From contig NC_041002.1 of NCBI RefSeq assembly GCF_004193775.1, positions 3,087,261-3,151,260 of the forward strand: a DNA stretch of 64,000 nucleotides, read 5' to 3'. The DNA is from Glycine soja. Its lineage: Eukaryota; Streptophyta; Magnoliopsida; Fabales; Fabaceae. Position 1 is the first letter of the stretch; the number at the start of each line of letters is the position of its first letter. Shown here piece after piece: positions 11,711-22,964 of this stretch. The notes under the pieces are model-generated. The model saw only the letters and a program-made list of their open reading frames with translations. It had not been told where the DNA came from and did not search any database. Position numbers and translations under genes: made by a program.

Positions 11711-13016
11711 TTGGCAAAATGGATAGAAACTCTTACTTCAATAGACTTTGGAGATAAAAATATTGATGGAACACTTGAAGACAATGATAAAGAAGAAATC
11801 ATGAGGTACTTACGTGAGCTGCAACAACAAGTAGAGAATAACAGTTGGCCAAGACAAACAAGACGTCATATAAATTGTGATTGTGAATGTGGCAAACATA
11901 GTTGCTTGTTAAATGAATACTTCTCTAAAAATTTTGTATATACAGAGAGGCATTTTCGACAAAGGTTTCAAATGAAGAAGCAGTGGTTCCTTCGAATTGT
12001 AGATGCTCTTAATAATCATTATTCGTGTTTCTAAATGAGATCTGATACAACTAGTAGAAAGGATCTTTCACCATTACAGAAGTGCACTGCAACAATTCGT
12101 ATATTAGCATATGGATCACCTGCTGATAGTACCAATGAGTATGCTAGAATTATTGAATGCACTGCAATTTAAGGCTTAGAAGTTTTTGTAAAGGGTATCA
12201 ACGAGATATTTGGGGGTAAGAACTTGAGAAGGCCAAACAAAAATGACATCAATATCTTATTACAAATTGGAGAGACATGTGGTTTTCTAGGTATGTTGGG
12301 TTCTATTGGTTGCATGCATTGATAATGGAAAAATTACCCAATTATATGGCAAGGAAAATATCATAGAGGTAATCATCGCAAACTCACAGTAATACTTGAA
12401 GTCATCGTGTTACAAGACTTGGGAATTTGACTTCCATATTATGGAGTTGCAAGTTTAAACAATGACATTAATGTGTTAAATCAATTGCCCATGTTTAATG
12501 TTGTTTTGCAAGGTTGACTCCTCCAGTGCAATTTACAATCAAGGAAACCCCATATAGCATGGATAATATCTTGCAGATAACATTTACCTTGATTAGGTCA
12601 CTTTTGTAAAAACCATCCCTATGCCACAAGGAGAGAAAATAAAATTATTTGCAAAATGTCAAGAATCGGCAAGAAAGGATGCGGAGATAGTGTTTGATGT
12701 GCTAAAATCTCAATTTGCAATTATATGTGGTCCATCAAATAATTAACACATCGATACAATGAAGATTATTATATTGACATGCATTATATTACATTACATG
12801 ATTGTTAAAGAAAAATAAGATAGATACAATGGTAATGTTGGTGTTGATTATGCTCAAATAGACGAAGAGATTTCAAACATTGATGTCTTTCGTGGTGCTC
12901 CTCCTGACTTTACTACATACGTACAAACAAGACGGTATATGCATACAAGAGAAATTCATCTACAACTTCAAACAAACTTAGTGGAGCATATATTAGGCAC
13001 GTTTAGAGGACAATAA
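11711..13016 (+). pseudogene. Degenerate PIF/Harbinger transposase (ALP1-like DDE nuclease)
   Basis: A single frame can be followed for about 1.1 kb with in-frame stops. It begins with an open 107-aa segment containing NEYFSKNFVYTERHFRQRFQ, followed by DLSPLQKCTATIRILAYGSP, FVKGINEIFG, NDINILLQIGE, LGMLGSIGCMH, LNNDINVLNQ, KDAEIVFDVLKSQFAII and TCIILHYMIVKEK. These are the ordered landmarks of the HARBI1/ALP1 transposase family. The first catalytic Asp (normally GSIDCMH) is Gly here; the second (NNDINVL) and the Glu (KDAE) are kept. At least six stops occur in frame. A frameshift near 12826 leads to the C-terminal tail (QLQTNLVEHILGTFRGQ), ending at 13016. Confidence 0.85.
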
Positions 13017-13450
13017 TGAGGAATTTTAAATTTTCTCTTTGAATGTTAATGGATTGTATTATGTTACTTATGAATGTTATGTATTTTTTGTCAGTTTAAC
13101 TTTAATTCATAAATAAAATTTTTAATTATTAATATTTTATTTTTTAATTTGTAATCAGTTACTTAAATTTAATTAAAAAATAAATCATAAACTATATTTA
13201 AGTGGGTCCATTGTGGAACCCACAAAAAGAGCCTCAAGATCCTAAATTGGGATCTATTATTTGAGCAAAAAGGAGGATAGATCTTGGAGCACATGTGACA
13301 CCGTGGGACCCACCATAAAGTGATATAAGATCCCAAAATATGATCCATTACTCAATATGCTTTTACAATTTCCACCCCTGCATGAAAATCCCCCCCGCCA
13401 CATAATCCCCACGTTGAGCTTTAACCCTATACGCATGAGCATCGAGTCTC
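13017..13450. other. Probable 3' end of the PIF/Harbinger remnant, with repeated terminal motifs
   Basis: Read on the minus strand, 13360-13300 and 13260-13200 hold related blocks: a GGATCATATTTTGGGATCTT then GTGGGTCCCAC word, and a TAGATCCCAATTTAGGATCT then GTGGGTTCCAC word. These look like duplicated element ends. A partner could be GATCTTGAGCTCAC near 9415, but the match is short, so element boundaries remain unproven. No gene in this stretch. Confidence 0.4.
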
Positions 13451-13850
13451 AGCTTTCACAAAATATCTATTAGAGAAGATAACCATAGTATTTCCACCCA
13501 ACATCCTCAACCATCAAGATCAGTCGGGTTTTCACACTACAAACGTACAAGCTCTCGGGTTAACACATGATCAATAAGGTTTCCACTCCTTCACAAGGCG
13601 AATCCCTTGAACCGTCAAATGCAAAAAATCTGCACATACTTTTAATAATACAATGATATTAGAATTTAGACATACACTATAGTCAAACTTAACACATCAT
13701 TGTAAGCATTTTTTAAGATGATTTTTCTTTTGAAGTGTGAAGATGATTTTGAAGTTTTAACATTTCAGAATGTTACATATTTGGTGTCAAACTAACACTG
13801 CAGATGGTGAATAAACAAAACTAAAAGAAATAGTCATAACAAATTATTGC

Positions 13851-14350
13851 AAATGCCACGTGCACTAGTAATATGGTCAAAATAGTATGTGTATATAAGT
13901 GGGGGTAATCTTAACCTAACAAGTCGGTGTGGTAGAATTGAGTCATGCCTTTCCAAATTTGAAATCAAAGATGGTATTAGAGTTAATCGAGTTACCTATT
14001 ATTGGTCATTATTAGACCACTCATAGATGTCTAATCTTGCAAATTTCATGCTTGAGATGTTCATTCCTCGACATAAAGGGTGTGTTGGAGATCCCACATC
14101 AACCAATAATATGACCAAAGTAATGTGTATGAGTGAGGGACTTACTTTATAAGCCATTTTTGTGGGATTGAGTTAAACTAAAATTCAAATTCTAAGATGG
14201 CATCAGAGCCTATATAGTGATTGTTGTTAAGCCTATTGGACCACCTACTATTGAGTTGTTATTGGATCATTTATAGATGTTCAGTCCTAAAAACTCCATG
14301 CTCAAAATGTTCTAGTCTTTGGCAAAAGGAAAGTGTTGTGAAGATTCCCA
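13851..14350 (+). mobile_element. Tandem TRIM retroelement with three LTR segments
   Basis: Two related LTR-like blocks, about 13851-13970 and 14083-14196, share TATAAGTG(A/G)GGG...AACAAGTC/ATAAGCC...GTGGGATTGAGT wording. Each is followed at once by a primer-binding-like site for initiator Met tRNA (TGGTATTAGAG at 13972; TGGCATCAGAGCC at 14198). Each is then followed by a related internal segment. A third LTR start (TGTTGTGAAGATTCCC) appears at 14334 and is cut off. The order LTR-PBS-internal-LTR-PBS-internal-LTR with no coding capacity defines a terminal-repeat retrotransposon in miniature that recombined into a tandem. The LTR start TGTTGGAGATCCCACATC is a common legume repeat wording in my memory. 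Confidence 0.7.
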
Positions 14351-15168
14351 AAAATGAAGAAGACAAATAGCTTATGTGTTGTGTGTTTATGTCTTATGTC
14401 TTGTAGGATAATTAGTTTTGATCATGCAACACATTTGTGTGTTGCCTTTTCAATGTTTCAAGTTGTTTAGTTTAGGTGAGTTGTTTAGATTGAAATTCTT
14501 GAGAAATCCTAATATCATCAATTAATTTGATCTATGTTTTGAAAGCTAATAACATGTAAAGGTGAAAAGTGAAAAAACTTCTTCTTGACTAAAAATTGAT
14601 TCAAGTTCATATTGAACAATTAAGTTTTTCCGTCTTACACAAAAGAAAAAATGAAGTTTTAGAATTTCTCAAAATAGGATAATTGACTGCTCAAATTTTT
14701 CTTCTAAAAATCAATTACTTTATGGTGAAGGAGGATATATAAGGTTGAGTCAATGGTTAGGGGATGATGAAAGAAGAAGGGGGAGGAAGAGATCACGAGT
14801 TTAAATCTTCTAACTGATATTTGTTAACAAATATTAACAAATTAATATTTGCTGATAAAACACCGGAGCCTATGTAAACAACCCCTTATTTTCAATGCAA
14901 AAATTATGCATATTGAAAATTTCTATTGAATAGATTGATGCAGTCGTTTTGAATGCTGTTGAGACAGGCCCATTCATACCCATGCATAAGATAGATGGTG
15001 AGAGAAAAGAAAAACATTGAAGTGAGTGAGCCAAGAGTGAAAAGAAAACGGCATCGCATTGCCTTGACTGTATAATAACACATGCATTGAGTTTTGATGC
15101 TTTCTATAGGGTGTCTTAGTGTAAAGTAACTAAGGAGAGCGGAAAAGCATATATTAGTGTAGGAGTAT
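14351..15168. other. Intergenic DNA, no gene recognised
   Basis: Read on both strands without finding a recognisable protein, RNA gene or clear repeat. The open frame at 14904-15200 (minus) has no family signature. Confidence 0.4.
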
Positions 15169-15440
15169 GTGATGTTTAGAATAAAAAATGAGGAAACCAT
15201 TTTGGAGGTTCAAAAGAGATTCACTTATAGGTATGGGAAAAAAGATTTGACAAATAAGGTTAAAGTGCTTAAGTGTTTGAACAAGACTAGGCAACTAAAG
15301 GTCACTACAATTGCTAAATATAAGGAACTTACTATTATAGTTCTTGTCACTGTATTTGAAAAATTAACGAGCTTGATTGCTTAGTCCATAATCAAGAATT
15401 GACTATAGAAAAGAAGGATTTGTTCTTAAAGTAATACCTT
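15169..15440 (+). pseudogene. Copia-type gag fragment
   Basis: The 71-aa frame contains LEVQKRFTYRYGKKDLTNKV followed by LKCLNKTRQLKVTTI and a VTVFEKL motif, the order seen in the central part of plant copia gag (UBN2 / gag-polypeptide family). After a one-base shift at 15380 the match continues as LVHNQELTIEKKDLFLK. No LTRs or pol lie nearby, so this is an isolated scrap. Similarity is judged by eye; the residue match is modest. Confidence 0.6.
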
Positions 15441-15574
15441 CTATAAAGAATGATGAAGAAAGCTTGATACATTGATGTGACATTTTTAAGAAAAAATTAT
15501 CATTTGGGTTTTTTAATTTAAATAGAAAAAATATTATTATACTATTATTGTATTTTGTTAGTATTACTTTTGAT

Positions 15575-15576
<2 letters not shown>

Positions 15577-15619
<43 letters not shown>
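15577..15619. repeat. (TA)n microsatellite
   Basis: About 21 uninterrupted TA units. Confidence 0.95.
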
Positions 15620-15624
<5 letters not shown>

Positions 15625-16188
15625 CAATATTTAAATATTTTGATATCTACATTGCACTCAATGTAAACTTTGTGTAAAAAATAAAATGTATCAATATCTA
15701 AATAAGAGTTGCTAATATAATTCAAATCTTTTTTTATTGTTGAAAAATTAAATTACATTTTTTAGGTTTAACTATGCATTCAATTTCTATAGTTGTACCT
15801 ATTTTACCTTTTAATCTTAAAAATTATTCATTTTAGTTTTTATACATATTATTTTTAATATCTTTTAATCTCTATAAGTTTAGACGGTAAGAACTAAAAA
15901 AGATTAAAAATAATATACATAGAAACAAAAATATATTAAAAACGATATGTATATAAACTAAAATGGATTATTTTTAAGAATAAGAATTAAAAGATAAAAT
16001 TTGTAAAAACATAAACTTAAGGAATAATGAAACCTCGTTTTTATTACTGAACATTAAATTAGTTTTGATTCAATTTTTTCAAAAAATTTATTGATTTTTT
16101 TTTTCAAAAACGAGACCATTCAAAAGCACAGTACAAACCCATAATTTAACCCTATTTTTTTGTTTTAATAATAGGCTAATACAAAGTT
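15620..16188. other. AT-rich upstream DNA of the ubiquitin fusion gene
   Basis: No gene. Segments 15765-15850 and 15890-16030 show weak inverted-repeat wording (TTTTTAATATCTTTTAATC versus AAAGATTAAAAATAATATAC), suggesting a decayed inverted-repeat element. Confidence 0.4.
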
Positions 16189-16825
<637 letters not shown>

Positions 16826-18619
16826 TTTGCGGTTTTAATTTTATTTTAGTATTTAAAAGTTTTGGTTTATGTTTTTGTTCAATTAGTGTTATGACTGTTT
16901 GGGCTTTGATTAAACCTTTATTCAATACTGTTTTGCGTTGGATTACTTATCATCCGCTTTAAATATATTGTTAGTTCGGCTTATAAACCGCCAATGCTTG
17001 CTTCCTTCATTGGATTTGTGTCGTGTTTGTGTTCTTCGCTTTACAATCAAACTGTATGTTGGATTTTTCTTTGTTGACAAAAGCTATAGTGTGTGTTTGC
17101 TTGCGTATTGTTTGGTTTTGTGCTATTCTGTTTGGTTGTTTATGATGCTCGTTAGGCAATTAAAATTAGTGTATGATCGAATTGGTTATGTAGGTTTGTT
17201 CAAGAGCAAGGTTTTAAATATTGGTCGCTGTTTGTTGTGACTGTTGATATTATGTGGCAAATCATAGACAAATGCGGCCGATGTGAACCCAATTGCAGTT
17301 GTGTTGCGGTGATGGACAGTTAAAAAACTTTGATGTTGCGGGCCCTAATCACGTTTCGGACCATTTATTAAAAACCCTTGTTCAAGAGTGTGGATTAGGC
17401 AATGGAACCTGTAGGTTTTTGGATTGTGCTGATCGATTGCCCAAAAGATGTTTGATAAATTTTTGGCCAATTGATAAGTTGAGGGTTTGTGAGCTGTGAT
17501 GCTTTTGCTCATGGTTGTGTGTTTTTGTTGAGATTTTCTGATCCTCACCATTGCGATTGTGATGGTGTGCTATTTTTTTTTATTCTTCAAGTTCGGGTTA
17601 ATTGACAATGTTGAATATTTGGTTGGTTCTTGTTGAAAATTGGAAAAGAGTAACGTTTGCCCCCTTGAAACACTGCTGATCATGTTAGTTTGATTGGATA
17701 TATGCTTTTCCAATTAAATTTTGATAATCTAAAGAACTAGCTTACTAGACCCCCAGATTACCTTTCAATCTTTGTGTTCCAGTGGTTGTGCTTTGTAGTT
17801 GGTGCTTTTTGAGGGTGATTTTGCAAACTTGGTTGAGAGTGGAGGATTACTGGTTGCTTTTAGTGACAATTAGGACTGAGTTTTCCTCGAAACTCTTTTT
17901 GATTGTGTTTTGTTTGATTGATTAGATAAGCAAATAGCATTTTTTTAATCACTTTTTCAAATGAATACCTAATAAAAAACTAAAGTAGTTTACTGGACAT
18001 CTAATTTTTTCTTTAAAATAAATTAATGAGTATATATTACCATTAATTTCTAACTCTTGTTCTGCCATTGCTATAACATTTGGCAATTGGTTTTACTACT
18101 GTAACAATATACCATTTAGTTCATTAAATATGCAATGAGTGGAAACAAATTGAGTCGTGCTGGGCACTACAAGTTTGATTTATTATTTATAACACTGTTA
18201 TGCGTGAACCTGGCTTAGTTTTTAGCTTTATCGATTTTATTTTGTTATATTTTGTTTATGCACTGATTGTCATCAGAGGATACGAAACTTGATTATGCGT
18301 GAGCCAGACTTAATTTTGTTTATGTTCCTGGAAGGTCACTTTAGCGTATCTTTGGTGCTTAGTTTCTGAACATCACATCCTAAATGTATAAAAAAACCAA
18401 ATATGCTGAAAGTCTGTTTGGGGCGCAAAACAATATGCTTGACTGGTGGATTTTGGGTGTTTGGGTCTATTTGCAAGGCACGAAACGATATGAAGCTCTA
18501 GTACTATTTTTATGGGTCAAAAATTGATTTGTGGTTCGTATGAAAAAAAAAACGTTTCAAGTGTTTTACAAACAGGCCTTCTATGCTTGAATTTAGTTCT
18601 GTATTATCATAGATTATAA
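16826..18619. other. 3' flank of the ubiquitin gene and T/G-rich intergenic DNA
   Basis: The first few hundred bases must contain the 3' UTR. No further gene was recognised; open frames at 16938-17240 and 17293-17499 have no family signature. Composition is unusually T/G-rich with many GTTTG words up to about 17200, unlike the AT-rich spacers elsewhere in the window. Confidence 0.45.
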
Positions 18620-19825
18620 AAAACAAAAATGTAATTTTGGTCCTTTTAATCTACTCAATTTGTAAATTTGGACTTCTTATTATAAAATTGAGATATTTAG
18701 TTCCTCTAAAATAGAAAATTTTGGTTCCTTTAAACTTAATTGGGTGATTTGTAGTTTTTGTTTTGCGTAGACTTGAAAAAAAAATTACCAAAGCCATGTG
18801 GGTATTGTGAACAGAACCCTAATGCCTAAACCTTCTTCCCCTACTCTTTCCCGTCCAAATCCATCCCGACCTCCACATGTAGAGGATTCACTTGTCGGAA
18901 TCCACAGGGCAAGAGTTTGCCACCATTGTTGTGGTCGACTGGAAAATCGTTGTAACAGGCTGAATCCTCTACATTTGCGGGTTCGATAGTTTGACTGTTC
19001 ATGCTGTTACCGTGCAATTAGATTGATTATTTTCTTCTTTGTTGATTTTGGGTTTGGTTTTGAGATTGATTGTTAAATTGAGTTTAATTCCGTTCAACTT
19101 GAGTCCCAATAATTTGGGCTGAAAATACAAAGTTGTTTCAATTTGTTACAGTCAGATGAAGCTCTCCCAAAACTTTAATTGGGGCGCATGATAACAGATC
19201 AGTTTGTGCAGAATAATTGTATTGGGCAGGAATTGTTTTCGATGCTTAAGCATGTTGTAGGGGTTAATAGATAAGAGATTGGGGTATAATTGTTGGAATT
19301 CAATGCATAGTGGGATTGGGGTGGTTTGTTTGCTGTGTGTATTGTTTTCGGAGTTGTAAAGTTGTGCCTTCAATCAAATGTATATGTGGAGTTTGCTCCT
19401 TGTCATGGATTTCACTGTTTCGGGAGAGGTTGGGATTTTACAAGGCTGGGAGCCATTTTAGTATCCCATCAAATTATTAATCATATTGGCACATTATGTA
19501 AATCAATCGGATGGGAACACTGATGATGATGTAACTTGGAAGAATGCAGGCGATGGAAATGGACAATTTAATCTTGTTTTTTTATTTATTAAATATTTGT
19601 AAAATTTAATTATATATTCATTAATATTTAAATTAAAAAATAATAAAAAACTACAGTGCCCAATTCACCCACTTAATTGTCCAACATAGAAAGTTAATGA
19701 CCAACCAATTAAATTTAGTAGAGGAACTAAAGTCCTCTATTTTAAAAACAGGACTAAATGTTTAATTTGATAATAAGGGATCAAAATTAAAAACAGAATG
19801 AAAAGGTTGCATTTTAGTATGAAAA
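18620..19825. mobile_element. Inverted-repeat element carrying non-terminal sequence (Mutator/Pack-MULE-like candidate)
   Basis: About 170 bases at the left (18620-18790) and right (19655-19825) are imperfect inverted copies. The left has CTTATTATAAAATTGAGATATTTAGTTCCTCTAAAATAG-type wording, and the reversed right has the corresponding CTTATTATCAAATTAAACATTTAGTCC block, with further matches such as ATTGGGTG and TGTAGTTTTT. The 770-base interior is higher in GC, especially at 18800-18990, and looks unrelated to the ends. Its only open frame (18798-18989) is Pro/Ser-rich and unrecognised. Long terminal inverted repeats around foreign-looking DNA suggest a Pack-MULE, but the 9-bp target duplication could not be fixed because the outer ends are decayed. 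Confidence 0.5.
18878..18975. repeat. Short inverted repeat inside the 18.6-19.8 kb element
   Basis: GTAGAGGATTCA near 18880 and TGAATCCTCTAC near 18960 are a 12-bp perfect inverted repeat with about 70 bases between. It sits in the GC-richer interior. Confidence 0.6.
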
Positions 19826-19889
19826 AAGTAATGGACAAAAGTCTAAAGTTTTGTTATTGGTATAATAATATCATCCAAAAATTAAATGG

Positions 19890-20295
19890 AAAAATATGTT
19901 TTTGGTATCTCTAAAATGCTTGAAATCTGTAATTCGTCCTTTCAATTTTTTTGTCCCATTTCAGTTCCTTTGAAATTTTCAAATTACTTATGTTGAATTT
20001 TTTACGTGACAGATATCATTAAGCATATATTTTAAATGAGGGATTTCTACATTTGAAAAAAAAATTTGTTCGTAGTTCATGTTAATATAATATATTGGAT
20101 CAACATATTGGACTTATTCACGGAGTAAATATACTAGATGAATAATAATATGCCACTTTAGAGGGATTCAAATGTGACAATTTTTTTTTTGAAAAAGACC
20201 AATTCTATAATTTAGATATTTTAGAGGAACTAAAACATATTTCATTCAAAATTAAAAATATTTTAAAGGGACTAAAACATATTTTATTCAAAATT
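19890..20295. mobile_element. MITE with duplicated right terminal repeat
   Basis: The left end reads AAAATATGTTTTTGGTATCTCTAAAAT. Reversed, the right end holds the related AAATATGTTTTAGT(T/C)CCTCTAAAATAT wording twice, around 20210-20250 and 20255-20290, so the right terminal repeat is duplicated in tandem. The interior is AT-rich and non-coding. This AATATGTTTT-GTCC-type end is frequent in legume inverted-repeat elements, from memory. Confidence 0.55.
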
Positions 20296-20649
20296 AAAAA
20301 TAAATGTCAATGAAAAACAACTTCTTACTTTACCTTATTTGGGAATAGGGTATATAATTCAACTTGGTAGGGCAAATCTCAATCTAGTCCTTTTTATCAT
20401 GTCAACATCTCACTCAACCTCCACCTTAATGTACTAGTGTTTAATATTTGCAGTTGTAAAAATCGCTTATACATGTGAAACAGTGATAAGAAATATATGT
20501 ACTGATAAGAAATAATTATATTTTTCAGTAAACTTGCCTCAGATTAATAAATAATTCTTAATTTTCAAATTAATTATAATTATGATTAATTAAATATAAA
20601 GGGATTACTAACAATTTAATTTGATTGCAAATACAATTATAGCCTTTAA

Positions 20650-20697
<48 letters not shown>
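20650..20697. repeat. (ATA)n microsatellite
   Basis: About 16 uninterrupted trinucleotide units. Confidence 0.95.
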
Positions 20698-20699
<2 letters not shown>

Positions 20700-21135
20700 A
20701 TTATAAAAAAGATAAGACTATTATAATTAAATAGATAAATATATGATACTTAAATATTTTATCTAAATAAAGAAAATATAACTATCTCCATACAAAAAAT
20801 ATGTTAAAAATAAGAAAGAATGTAATTATTTTCATGGTAGAAAATATAAAAGAAAAATATAACATTTTATAAAATAATAAATAAATAAATAATACTCAAA
20901 TATCAATATTTGAAAAATCAAACTCCTTAAATAAAAAATATCTTACATATATTCTTTTTTTTTTGAAAAAAAAATCTTATTTATTAAAAATATATAATTA
21001 TTTTTTAACATCTTACATATTAAAAAATTTAAAACTAAAAAAAAAAGCTATAATCTATAATATTAAATTATCTTAACAAATATTCACATATACCTATAAA
21101 TATACTTGCAAGTATACATACGCAATTACACATAC

Positions 21136-21139
21136 ACAA

Positions 21140-21211
<72 letters not shown>
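21136..21211. repeat. Compound (CA)n(TA)n microsatellite
   Basis: About ten CA units run directly into about 26 TA units. The open frame on the minus strand here is only a readout of the repeat. Confidence 0.95.
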
Positions 21212-21213
<2 letters not shown>

Positions 21214-22836
21214 AAAATACATTATAATATATATTAAAAATTATAATAATACAAGAATTTGTAAGTGTGATATATAGATTCATCCATGTTCTTATATTTA
21301 CTATTTATTTTTATTTATTTAATTTTGGGTTCAATGATACTTTTAGTTTTTAATTCAAATGGGTGGTTTTGATTCTCAATTTTTTTTAATGAATAAGACT
21401 CTTCATTTTTGAAATTAAACAAATTTAATCTCTTCATGAATTTTTTATTTAAACCATTTTCATTTTCTACGAATTGTATTAAGAATATGAGTAAATTAAA
21501 TTCTTTTAAACCTTTTAGAAAAAATTAACAATTGAAAACATCTAATTTCACCCGATTAATCCCAATTTTTCCCACCTCGAATCATATTTTCACATTTTAT
21601 AATTTTGTTTAAAGTTGGTCAAATTCCTACTAAATTTCCGACTTCTAATTGTTTTAATAAAATTTCTCTTTTATCATCAGATTTTTTTTTTACTTATCAC
21701 ATTATTTAAATTATTTCTTTTAAATTTTTATAAAAATATTTAATTTTTAAAAAAAGTAAAAGTTTTATTAAAAAATTAAAATTAATTAGAAAATATAGAA
21801 CTATAATCATCTAAAAATATATATGTGGCTGCCTGTAATGTTTCTGCCTTTTTTTTTTCTCTCTCTCTTCAGAGTAAGTACTTGGCATATTTGTTTTGTC
21901 ATTTGTGGAACAAACTTGTTGAAAATATTTGCTATCCAGACCACAAGGTGAATATGAATGTATCCTAATTTTGTGGGGAAGGGAATAATTGTGAGAATCT
22001 GTTGCCATGAATAGGTTAGTATTAGTTTACACTTAGAGTAATTCCTATGTATTATCTAACCCATGTAAAGTACACCCGAACTTTAAAGCAAAGTAAACAT
22101 AAATTAGAGAAAAAAATAAAGACACATTAAGTTCCGTTGCACTACCATCAAACTAAATTAAATGATCTATTTGTCAATCAAATTAAGGACTAAGGAGTAG
22201 ATGGAAACTTTTGATCCAACTTCAATTGACAACAGTGACACCTATCAGTGCATCGCTCAAAGGCTTAATGATATGGTATTTGACATTTTGACTCACCCGT
22301 TTTAGTTCAAATTTCAAGACTTCAAATACTTAGTCCCTTTCTTGATGTTAAACTACTACATCCCACAATTATGAGATACCCTTTTAGGGTTCTGATCATA
22401 TGTGTGGTGAAAAGCTCAACTTATATACTATCTTTCTTTGTAGTAATTTATGCCATGGAAATGGTGCATGGCTTTGTGCATAAATAGTTCTCTCAGGTTC
22501 ATTTAGAAAGCAAAAGTTTCTGTGTGTCAAGGGCTCTAAGGCTTTTCATATGAGCAATGACAGCTTTTACTGGACTTTTTTTTTTTTTTTACAACACATT
22601 TAGAAAATGATAATTTTTCTCAATCAAAGTGCGAGCAAAAGTTGTCATCTTCAGATAGATGTCAAGGACAAAGAAGGTTCTTGTTCCTGCTATAGCTTTT
22701 ATTTAGTTTTTTAAATATAAATAAAAAATGAGAAAAAAAAGATATTGGGAATCACTTGCTTATGCTATTACTTTTTCTTGTGAAATGAGCCACAAATAAA
22801 AGCCACTCTTGGATGCAAAATAATATTGCTGTTTTT
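21212..22836. other. AT-rich intergenic DNA
   Basis: No gene recognised on either strand. Content is AT-rich with poly-T tracts near 21850 and 22575. Confidence 0.45.
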
Positions 22837-22964
22837 TTTGGAAATCAGAACCCCAAACTTTTCATTTTATGTAAAATCATTTTATTACGTGGATTCTTTC
22901 CATTTCCATAAAAAAGGTTTGCCAAACTAATTCCGATGAAAGGTTTGGGGTTCTGATTTCCAAA
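22837..22964. repeat. Long hairpin with 29-bp near-perfect arms
   Basis: The arm 22837-22865 (TTTGGAAATCAGAACCCCAA...) and arm 22936-22964 are reverse complements over 29 bases with one mismatch. They are separated by a 70-base loop. Transcription through either strand would give a stable stem of a size similar to a plant microRNA precursor or a small siRNA-producing inverted repeat. The arms have no relation to the MITE ends seen elsewhere in the window. Expression and a mature small RNA cannot be judged from sequence. Confidence 0.6.

Noticed and set aside
16938..17499. Open frames of 68-100 aa downstream of the ubiquitin gene
   Set aside because: They have no family signature, start within the probable 3' UTR and are explained by T/G-rich composition.
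21068..21283. 71-aa minus-strand frame
   Set aside because: It mostly translates the CA/TA microsatellite (IYIYIY and CVCVC runs).
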